The notes under the pieces are model-generated. The model did not search any database. It saw nothing but the letters and a program-made list of their open reading frames with translations, and was not told the DNA's origin. This document shows, piece by piece, positions 1 to 5,272 of a stretch of 5,272 nucleotides of DNA. This stretch comes from Pseudomonadota bacterium (GTDB taxonomy: Bacteria; Pseudomonadota; Alphaproteobacteria; Rhizobiales; Xanthobacteraceae). The DNA is taken from the NCBI GenBank assembly GCA_021779635.1, contig JAJYAH010000551.1, positions 1 through 5,272 of the forward strand, in the 5' to 3' direction. The position numbers and the translations under genes were made by a program. How positions within the stretch are numbered: the stretch's first letter is position 1; each line of letters starts with the position of its first letter.

Positions 1-863
1 ATCTCGCCGTCGATGCCGGGGTTCTCAGTGCCGCGGCGGCAGGCAATTCGGCGCCGGGCTTTCTCAACGAACGCCTGATGAGCGATCTGCGCCCGACGCT
101 GTTCCTGGCGCAGCTTTCGAACCTGCTGGCCGGCAATATCGCGATCGTGCACGGCGTATGCGGAACCTCACGCACTTTCATGGGCGAGGAAGTCGCAGGT
201 GCGGACGCGGCGCGGATCGCGCTCACGCGCATAGCGGCTGGCCAAAGCGACATTGCGTTGATCGGAGGTTCGCATAACGGCCAGCGCAAGGATCTGTTGG
301 TTCTCTACGAGTTCGGCGACTACAACCTCAAGGACAAGTTCGAGCCGGTCTGGGCGCGCAAGGAACGGTCGGGCTTTGCGCTTGGCTCCGCCGGAGCCTT
401 TCTCGTCATCGAGTCGAGGGCGCATGCGGAAGCGCGCGGCGCGAAGCCCTATGCGCGTTTGACCAATGTCGTGGCCGACCTGTCGCAGCGCAAACGACCC
501 GGCGACGTCAAGTCGACGCTCGAAAAGCTGTGGTCGGAACTCGGCGAACTGGGCGACAGCGGAGCTATCATCACCGGCGCCACCGGCGCCGAGCCGGCCA
601 CCTCGGAGGAACGGGCATTTCTGGCGGAACACCCGGATTTTGCGGTACGTGCGACCGGCACCATGTTTGGCCATACCATGGAAACCCAGTTCCCGCTGGG
701 ACTCGCGCTCGCAGGGCTGGCGATTTCGCGTGGCGAGTTGTTTCCGCCGACGGATTCCTCGGGGGTAGAGATTGAAATGTCCAAACCGCCTGCCCAGATT
801 GTAGTCATCGGGGCTGGTCACTGGCGCGGTGAGGGTATGGCCCTGGTCGAGGGGATCAAGTGA
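1..863 (+). CDS. fabF2XL: Divergent beta-ketoacyl-ACP synthase (FabF2XL-like), 5' end cut by the window
   Basis: The frame is open from the first base (codons from position 3), giving 286 residues. The ATG at 78 is internal: in-frame codons before it encode ketosynthase-like sequence (AAAAGNSAPGFLNERL), so roughly 120-130 N-terminal residues lie outside the window. The thiolase-fold ketosynthase signature is visible: the nucleophile Cys in GVCGTSRTFMGEE (codon 159-161) and a FGHT motif matching the second active-site His (codon 672-674). Departures from FabF are clear. The NAHGT motif with the first catalytic His is replaced by ITGATGA (570-590). The Lys of the usual SxKSMxGH is missing (ATGTMFGH). 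The C-terminal GFGG loop is replaced by AGHWRGEG. Known family role: elongation of the very-long acyl chain on AcpXL in the cytoplasm. By inference it may be a partner subunit for the next gene rather than an independent condensing enzyme. The symbol rests mainly on cluster position; the ketosynthase fold is near certain. Confidence 0.85.
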   Translation, partial: LAVDAGVLSAAAAGNSAPGFLNERLMSDLRPTLFLAQLSNLLAGNIAIVHGVCGTSRTFMGEEVAGADAARIALTRIAAGQSDIALIGGSHNGQRKDLLVLYEFGDYNLKDKFEPVWARKERSGFALGSAGAFLVIESRAHAEARGAKPYARLTNVVADLSQRKRPGDVKSTLEKLWSELGELGDSGAIITGATGAEPATSEERAFLAEHPDFAVRATGTMFGHTMETQFPLGLALAGLAISRGELFPPTDSSGVEIEMSKPPAQIVVIGAGHWRGEGMALVEGIK

Positions 864-882
864 GCATAGCGACCTGACCGGC

Positions 883-889
883 GGGGGGA
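883..889 (+). promoter_or_regulatory. Ribosome binding site of fabF1XL
   Basis: A G-rich stretch, GGGGGGA, ends three bases before the ATG at 893. It lies in the 29-bp gap after the fabF2XL stop codon. It is a close-spaced Shine-Dalgarno-like site. The in-frame GTG at 860 runs into TGA after five codons, so it supports ATG 893 as the start. Confidence 0.5.
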
Positions 890-892
890 ACC

Positions 893-2170
893 ATGACTGC
901 ACCACGCGACAAATTCGGAAGGCCAATCGTCGTCGTCACCGGCATGGGCATTGTGACGTCATTGGGCGCCGGCAAGAGCGATAATTGGGCGAAGCTGACC
1001 GCGGGTGAGTCCGGTATTCGCACCATTACGCGTTTTCCGATCGACGGTCTGAGGACCACCATGGCCGGAACCGTCGATTTCGTTAACGTCGAGCCGCGCT
1101 CGTCGACCGGATTGTCCGAGCGCCTGGCCGAAATGGCCACTGAAGAAGCGCTTGAGCAGTCAGGTATCGGTCGCAAGGGCGATTTCCCGGGGCCGCTGTT
1201 TCTTGCCGTCGCGCCGGTTGAAGTGGAATGGCCGCAACGGCTGGAATTAGGGCGCGCCGCCGCAGGACAGCAAGTCGACTATGACGATCTGCTCCGCGTC
1301 AGCGGCGGCGGCGAGTACACTTCCTATCATCGCCGATTTATGTTCGGCTCGGTGGCGACTTATCTTGCCGAGACCTTTGGCACCAAGGGATCGCCGATTT
1401 CACTGTCGACCGCCTGCGCGTCCGGCGCGACGTCGATCCAGCTCGGCGTCGAAGCCATCCGCCGCGGCGAGACGGACGCTGCGTTGTGCGTGGCGACCGA
1501 TGGCACGGTCAATCCGGAAGCATTGGTGCGGTTTTCTCTGTTGTCCGCACTGTCGACCCAGAATGATCCGCCCCGGGCCGCATCCAAGCCATTCTCGAAG
1601 AACCGCGACGGCTTCGTCATGGCGGAGGGTGCCGGCGCGCTGGTGCTGGAAAGCTATGATGCCGCAGTCGCACGCGGCGCGCCGATTCTGGGCGTGGTGG
1701 CCGGCTGCGGCGAGCTCACCGACTCCTTTCATCGCACCCGATCCAGCCCCGACGGCAAGCCGATCATCGGCTGTGTGCGAAAGACCCTGGCGGACGCCGG
1801 CATGGCGCCGGAGCAGATCGATCACATCAACGCGCACGGGACCGCGACACCGGAAAACGACAAGATGGAATATCTGGGGATTTCAGCGGTGTTTGGCGAA
1901 CACGCCAAGAAAATCCCAGTGTCGTCGAACAAGTCGATGGTCGGTCACACCATCTCGGCGGCCGGCGCCGTTGAAGCGATATTTTCGCTGCTAACGCTTG
2001 AACACGAGCGAATTCCGCCGACGATCAACTATGACACGCCGGATCCGACGATTCTGTTCGATGTCGTCGGAAACAAGGCCCGCGACGCGCGCGTCACCGC
2101 CGTGATGTCGAATTCGTTCGGCTTCGGCGGCCAGAATGCCTCGCTGATCCTGACCCGCGAGCCGATCTAG
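893..2170 (+). CDS. fabF1XL: Beta-ketoacyl-ACP synthase II type (FabF1XL), canonical active site
   Basis: Complete protein of 425 residues, slightly longer than E. coli FabF (about 413). It catalyses decarboxylative Claisen condensation of malonyl-ACP with a growing acyl chain. The N-terminal strand VVVTGMGIVTSLG (13-25) is typical. All catalytic elements are visible: nucleophile Cys175 in STACASG, His315 in NAHGTAT, Lys347 and His352 in SNKSMVGH, and the gating loop SFGFGGQN (408-415) with Phe411. In the rhizobial lipid A cluster this gene elongates ordinary fatty acyl chains to C28 or longer on the dedicated carrier AcpXL. It starts 29 bp after fabF2XL, so the two are almost surely co-transcribed and may form a heterodimer. 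Residues 105-150, ahead of the nucleophile, contain a segment (VEVEWPQRLELGRAAAGQQ) that looks unlike housekeeping FabF and may relate to long-chain specificity; that is inference. A plain fabF annotation is the alternative. Confidence 0.93.
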   Translation: MTAPRDKFGRPIVVVTGMGIVTSLGAGKSDNWAKLTAGESGIRTITRFPIDGLRTTMAGTVDFVNVEPRSSTGLSERLAEMATEEALEQSGIGRKGDFPGPLFLAVAPVEVEWPQRLELGRAAAGQQVDYDDLLRVSGGGEYTSYHRRFMFGSVATYLAETFGTKGSPISLSTACASGATSIQLGVEAIRRGETDAALCVATDGTVNPEALVRFSLLSALSTQNDPPRAASKPFSKNRDGFVMAEGAGALVLESYDAAVARGAPILGVVAGCGELTDSFHRTRSSPDGKPIIGCVRKTLADAGMAPEQIDHINAHGTATPENDKMEYLGISAVFGEHAKKIPVSSNKSMVGHTISAAGAVEAIFSLLTLEHERIPPTINYDTPDPTILFDVVGNKARDARVTAVMSNSFGFGGQNASLILTREPI

Positions 2171-2264
2171 CTGATGTAGCCATCCGATGCCGACGGTTGA
2201 CGTCACCGTATCAAACGGCGATACGCACGCGATCGGAAATCGTTCTTGCCGGGGACACGGCGTC
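2171..2264 (+). promoter_or_regulatory. 94-bp gap between fabF1XL and adh2XL with a possible weak internal promoter
   Basis: This gap is long for an otherwise tightly packed operon. It contains TTGACG (2197-2202), a good match to a -35 box, followed after 17 bp by GATACG (2220-2225), only a 3-of-6 match to a -10 box. Overlapping the -35 is a dyad, ACGGT / ACCGT (2193-2197 and 2205-2209), around a GACGTC palindrome. No T-run follows the dyad, so it does not look like a terminator. The call is tentative: the region could equally be untranslated spacer. An ATG at 2187 opens the adh2XL frame inside this gap but is judged not to be the start. Confidence 0.25.
2251..2255 (+). promoter_or_regulatory. 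Ribosome binding site deciding the adh2XL start
   Basis: GGGGA lies nine bases before ATG 2265, a normal Shine-Dalgarno spacing. The alternative in-frame ATG at 2187 has no comparable purine-rich site before it. This favours the shorter 340-residue protein. Confidence 0.5.
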
Positions 2265-3287
2265 ATGCGCGCGCTCACTCTTGTTGCCGATCGCCAGCTC
2301 GTGGTCGCGGATGTGCCGACGCCGCCGCCTCCGGGCGCGGGCGAAGTGCAGATCCGCGTCAAGGCGGTTGCACTCAATCACATCGACGTCTGGGGCTACC
2401 GCGGCATGGCGTTTGCGAAACGCAAGCTGCCGCTGGTGGTCGGCGCCGAAGCCTCCGGCGAGGTTGCCGCGATCGGAGAAGGTGTCACCCGCTTCAGGCC
2501 TGGACAGCCGGTGGTGATGTACGGCGCCCTCACCTGCGGGGTTTGCCGGGCCTGCCGGGAAGGCCGCGACAATCTCTGCGAAAACGTCGCCGGCGTCCTC
2601 GGCTTCCACGTCGACGGTTTTGCGCGCGAGTTCATGAACCTGCCGGAACGGCTGGTGATCCCGGTGCCGGGCGGCGTCAGTGAACGCGACGCGGCCTGCG
2701 CGCCGATTGCTTTCTCGACCGTGCAACACATGCTGTTCGACAACGCGAAACTGCAGCCCGGTGAGACCGTGCTGGTCCATGCGGGCGGTTCCGGCATCGG
2801 CACGGTTGCGATCATGATGGCCAAGAAAATCGGCTGCACGGTCATCACCACGGTCGGCGACGATTCAAAGATCGAAGGCGTCAAGGCGCTCGGCGCCGAT
2901 CACGTCATCAACTATCGCAAGGATCGTTTCGAGCACGAGACCCGCAAGATCACCAAAAAGAAAGGCGTCGACGTGGTGTTCGAACATGTCGGCGCCGATA
3001 CCTTTAACGGCTCGCTGCTGACGCTGAAGCGCGGCGGTAGGCTGGTGACCTGCGGTTCGACATCCGGTCCGACAACGACCATCAATTTGATGCAGCTTTT
3101 CCAGCAGCAATATCGTATCTTCGGATCGTTCGGCGCCACCATCCGGAATGTCGCCGAAAGTCTCGACAAGATGGCGGACGGCATGCTTCCGGTGATCGAT
3201 ACCGAAGTGCCGATCGACGATGTCGCAGCCGCGCTCAAACGCATGGAAAGTCGGCAGGTGTTTGGCAAAATCATCGTGTATTTCTGA
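2265..3287 (+). CDS. adh2XL: Medium-chain dehydrogenase/reductase of the very-long-chain fatty acid cluster (Adh2XL)
   Basis: A 340-residue MDR-superfamily NAD(P)H oxidoreductase. An in-frame ATG at 2187 would add 26 residues (MPTVDVTVSNGDTHAIG...) unlike any MDR N-terminus. ATG 2265 starts at the usual MRALTLV strand and has a ribosome site, so it is chosen. The GroES-like domain spans about residues 1-135. The Rossmann domain has the nucleotide-binding motif HAGGSGIGTVAIMMAKKIG (about 172-190) and the typical ALGADHVINYR. The four structural-zinc cysteines are present in CGVCRACREGRDNLC (91, 94, 97, 105). The catalytic zinc ligands are not: the first Cys position reads NHIDVWG and the GHE motif reads GAE. 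It therefore resembles quinone oxidoreductase or enoyl-reductase branches more than a true zinc alcohol dehydrogenase. Its substrate is unknown; in this operon it is likely an acyl chain on AcpXL. The stop overlaps the lpxXL start by one base. Confidence 0.85.
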   Translation: MRALTLVADRQLVVADVPTPPPPGAGEVQIRVKAVALNHIDVWGYRGMAFAKRKLPLVVGAEASGEVAAIGEGVTRFRPGQPVVMYGALTCGVCRACREGRDNLCENVAGVLGFHVDGFAREFMNLPERLVIPVPGGVSERDAACAPIAFSTVQHMLFDNAKLQPGETVLVHAGGSGIGTVAIMMAKKIGCTVITTVGDDSKIEGVKALGADHVINYRKDRFEHETRKITKKKGVDVVFEHVGADTFNGSLLTLKRGGRLVTCGSTSGPTTTINLMQLFQQQYRIFGSFGATIRNVAESLDKMADGMLPVIDTEVPIDDVAAALKRMESRQVFGKIIVYF

Positions 3288-4219
3288 TGCGCCGGCTCTT
3301 CCTCCGCACCAAGGCTCGCATTCGCGACACGACCAAGCCGCTCGGTGAAGCCGCCGTCGGGGCCTTGACGATCGGACTGCTGCGCACCACCCGCTATTTC
3401 GATCCGATCAAGACCGCGAACCTGTTCGGCCGGATCACCCGTTTCATCGGCCCGATGACCCGCGAGCAAAAAATTGGACGCGCCAATCTGACCGCGGCCT
3501 TCCCCGAAAAGTCACCCGACGAGATCGAGACCATTCTCGCAGGCGTCTGGGACAATCTCGGACGCCTTGGCGCCGAATTCGCGCATATCGATCATATCTG
3601 GGAGCATGATCGTGCGCGTCCCGAGGACAGCCGCATCGAAATCGAGGAGCGTACCCACGAACTGTTTGCGCAGCTCCGGCTCGACGGCAAGCCGGCGCTG
3701 ATCTTCTTCACTCACCTCGGCAACTGGGAGCTGCCGGCATTGGCAGCCGTCGCCCATGGACTGGATGCCGCCATCCTGTTTCGTCGACCCAACATCGCCT
3801 CCGCCAGCCGGATCATCGAAGAGCTCCGTTCAGTGAAGATGGGAACGCTGATCCCGGCTGGCCGTGACGCCCCGCTCAAGCTTGCCGACGCCCTGCAAAA
3901 AGGCCAGCACGTCGCCATCCAGGTCGACCAGTACTTCACCAACGGCGTCGACGTCACGTTCTTCGGCCGCAAGACCAAGGCCAATCCGATATTGGCCCGG
4001 CTGTTGCGGCAGATCGAGTGTCCTGTTCACGGCGTCCGGATTATTCGCCTGCCCGGGCACCGCTTCCGCGCCGAATTGTCGGAGGAAGTAAAGCCGGTGC
4101 GCGACGCTGAGGGGAAAATCGACGTTCAGGGAACGATGCAGGCCATTACCTCGGTGGTCGAAGGCTGGATCCGCGAATATCCGGACCAGTGGCTGTGGCT
4201 GCATCGCCGCTGGCGATGA
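3287..4219 (+). CDS. lpxXL: Lipid A late acyltransferase for the very-long-chain fatty acid (LpxXL, HtrB/MsbB family)
   Basis: Complete 310-residue member of the LpxL/LpxM lysophospholipid acyltransferase family, about the usual length. It transfers an acyl chain from carrier protein to the hydroxyl of a hydroxyacyl chain on Kdo2-lipid A precursor at the cytoplasmic face of the inner membrane. Visible evidence: the catalytic HX4E motif THLGNWE with His143 and Glu148, the substrate-pocket stretch VDQYFTNGVDVTFFGR (213-228), and the family C-terminal signature PDQWLWLHRRWR (299-310). Only a weak hydrophobic segment is seen near the N-terminus (about 20-32), so membrane attachment is probably peripheral or by one short helix. 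Its start codon overlaps the adh2XL stop (TGATG) and no clear Shine-Dalgarno site precedes it, so translation is probably coupled. Position at the end of the cluster supports the very-long-chain specificity over a generic lauroyl or myristoyl transferase; chain length cannot be read from sequence. Confidence 0.9.
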   Translation: MRRLFLRTKARIRDTTKPLGEAAVGALTIGLLRTTRYFDPIKTANLFGRITRFIGPMTREQKIGRANLTAAFPEKSPDEIETILAGVWDNLGRLGAEFAHIDHIWEHDRARPEDSRIEIEERTHELFAQLRLDGKPALIFFTHLGNWELPALAAVAHGLDAAILFRRPNIASASRIIEELRSVKMGTLIPAGRDAPLKLADALQKGQHVAIQVDQYFTNGVDVTFFGRKTKANPILARLLRQIECPVHGVRIIRLPGHRFRAELSEEVKPVRDAEGKIDVQGTMQAITSVVEGWIREYPDQWLWLHRRWR

Positions 4220-4239
4220 CGGTCCTACCGTCCCGTTTT
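4218..4239 (+). terminator. Compact hairpin with T-tract at the end of the lipid A operon
   Basis: GACGGT-CCT-ACCGTC (4218-4232) forms a perfect 6-bp stem with a three-base loop, followed by CCCG and then TTTT (4236-4239). It begins within the lpxXL stop codon and covers the stop codon of the converging gene. The stem is short and the T-run is offset and only four long, so it is a weak candidate for a rho-independent terminator. No T-run follows the stem in the minus direction. Confidence 0.4.
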
Positions 4240-5272
4240 CACCCGCGTCCATAGTCGGTTGATGACGCGCTGGGTGGCCGGGTCGCGGGCGGTGATCACG
4301 AAGAGCTTCGCAAGCGTCGCCTGGTCCGGATAGATGGTCTTGTCATCGAGAATCTTGCGGTCGACCAGCTTCTGGCTCGCAAGATTGCCGTTGGCATAGG
4401 ACAAAAAATCGGAATTCCGTGCCGCGACATCGGGCCGATAGAGGTAATTGATCAGCTCATAGGCCTCGGAAACATTCTTCGCGTCGGCCGGGATCGCAAG
4501 ATTGTCGAAAAACATCTGCGCGCCCTCTTTCGGAATGGCATAACCAATCTCGACATCGCTTTTGGCCTCGGAAGCCCGGCTGCGCGCCTGCATGATGTCG
4601 CCTGACCAGCCCACCACCAGGCAGATTTCGCCGGTAGCCAATGCGCTCAGATATTCCGATGAATGAAATTTGCGAATATAGGGCCTGATCTGGCTGACGA
4701 CGTCGGCGGCCTTTTCGAGGTCGGCCTGTTTGGTCGAATTCGGATCGAGCCCGAGATAATTCAATGCCGCCGGCAGAATATCATCGGCGGAATCCAGCAT
4801 GTGAATTCCGCAATCCCGGAACTTGGCGAGATTGTCCGGTTTGAACACGATGTCCCAGCTGTCGATCCTGGCATCGGCTCCGAGAATTTTCCGTACCGCC
4901 TTGACGTTGTAGCCGATCCCGGTCGTGCCCCACATATAATTGGCGGCGTACAGGTTACCGGGATCATAGGTCGCGAGCCGCTTCGTCACCTCCGGCCAGG
5001 CGTTGACGAGGTTCGGCAGTTTCGACTTGTCGAGCTTCTGGAAAATATTCGCCGCGATCTGGCGCTGCAGGAAATAGGCTGTGGGAACGACCACATCATA
5101 GCCCGATTTGCCCGCGAGCAACCGGGTCTCCAGCGTCTCGTTGGCGTCGAATGTGTCGTAGACAACCTTGATGCCGGTTTCCCTGGTGAAGTCTTCCAGC
5201 ACACTGGGGGCCATATAGTTCGACCAATTGTAGAAATTGACGGTGCGCTCCTGGGCCTGCGCGGCCAGCGAC
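4225..5272 (-). CDS. potF: PotF-like polyamine ABC transporter periplasmic substrate-binding protein, 5' end beyond the window
   Basis: The 348 visible residues run to the window edge; the internal ATG at 5214 is not the start, because the frame continues upstream as SLAAQAQERTVNFYNWSNY. That stretch shows the end of a signal peptide with an Ala-X-Ala type cleavage site (near AAQAQ), then the first strand of the mature protein, so only about 15-25 residues are missing. The protein delivers putrescine or a related polyamine to an inner-membrane ABC importer. Similarity to E. coli PotF, from memory, is high throughout: YNWSNY (14-19), ETGIKVVYDTFDANE, SGYDVVVP, WGTTGIGYNV, GWSGD (221-225), IPKEGAQMFFDNLAIP and the C-terminal RLWTRVKTGR. 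The Trp-Ser pair, GWxGD Trp and Asp, and FFD Asp match polyamine-contacting positions in PotF. One acidic contact region reads LDSADD rather than LDAPEE. The permease and ATPase genes are not in the window. It is convergent with lpxXL and functionally unrelated. Confidence 0.92.
   Translation of the reverse strand, partial: SLAAQAQERTVNFYNWSNYMAPSVLEDFTRETGIKVVYDTFDANETLETRLLAGKSGYDVVVPTAYFLQRQIAANIFQKLDKSKLPNLVNAWPEVTKRLATYDPGNLYAANYMWGTTGIGYNVKAVRKILGADARIDSWDIVFKPDNLAKFRDCGIHMLDSADDILPAALNYLGLDPNSTKQADLEKAADVVSQIRPYIRKFHSSEYLSALATGEICLVVGWSGDIMQARSRASEAKSDVEIGYAIPKEGAQMFFDNLAIPADAKNVSEAYELINYLYRPDVAARNSDFLSYANGNLASQKLVDRKILDDKTIYPDQATLAKLFVITARDPATQRVINRLWTRVKTGR

Noticed and set aside
78..863. 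Treating ATG 78 as the true start of the first gene
   Set aside because: In-frame upstream codons encode plausible ketosynthase sequence to the window edge, and the Cys would lie only 28 residues from the start, against about 160-175 in the family.
168..926. Long minus-strand open frame (252 codons) opposite fabF2XL
   Set aside because: It lies antisense to a clear ketosynthase, is rich in Arg, and shows no domain motif; GC-rich genes commonly leave such open shadow frames.
1281..1994. 237-codon plus-strand frame inside fabF1XL
   Set aside because: It is a shifted reading of the canonical ketosynthase, with an Arg/Ala/Pro/Trp-rich composition typical of an out-of-frame shadow.
2193..2209. 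ACGGT/ACCGT dyad after fabF1XL as a terminator
   Set aside because: The stem is only 5 bp and no T-run follows it; a terminator here would also split a well-known operon.
4225..5214. Treating ATG 5214 as the true start of the PotF-like gene
   Set aside because: The frame continues upstream through the conserved FYNWSNY strand and the end of a signal peptide, so the real start is beyond position 5272.

Overview
The base composition is GC-rich with strongly GC-biased third codon positions. The proteins look like those of an alphaproteobacterium of the order Hyphomicrobiales (Rhizobiales), most likely a Bradyrhizobium/Rhodopseudomonas/Afipia-type organism. This placement rests on gene content and protein character read by eye, not on a search.

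Positions 1-4219 on the + strand hold the distal part of the rhizobial gene cluster that makes the very-long-chain fatty acid of lipid A and attaches it. In rhizobia the known order is acpXL - fabZXL - fabF2XL - fabF1XL - adh2XL - lpxXL, and its product is 27-hydroxyoctacosanoate or a longer relative. The window starts inside the first ketosynthase-like gene (fabF2XL). It continues with a second, fully canonical ketosynthase (fabF1XL), a medium-chain dehydrogenase/reductase (adh2XL) and the late acyltransferase (lpxXL). acpXL and fabZXL would be expected just upstream, outside the window. The two ketosynthases are 29 bp apart, and adh2XL and lpxXL overlap by one base (TGATG). A 94-bp gap separates fabF1XL from adh2XL and may hold a weak internal promoter.

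A proposed division of labour: the ketosynthase pair elongates an acyl chain on AcpXL, the upstream FabZXL dehydrates, the MDR protein may act as a reductase in the same cycle, and LpxXL transfers the finished chain to lipid A at the inner membrane.

Positions 4225-5272 on the - strand hold most of a PotF-like periplasmic polyamine-binding protein. It is cut by the window end just inside its signal peptide. It converges on lpxXL with only 5 bp between the stop codons, and a small hairpin followed by four T lies over that junction.

The window is mostly a known pathway. The most interesting point is that the first ketosynthase keeps its nucleophilic cysteine but has lost one catalytic histidine, the conserved lysine and the gating GFGG loop, while its neighbour keeps them all. 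This resembles the KS/chain-length-factor pairs of type II polyketide synthases. No mobile elements, CRISPR arrays, tRNA or rRNA genes were seen.
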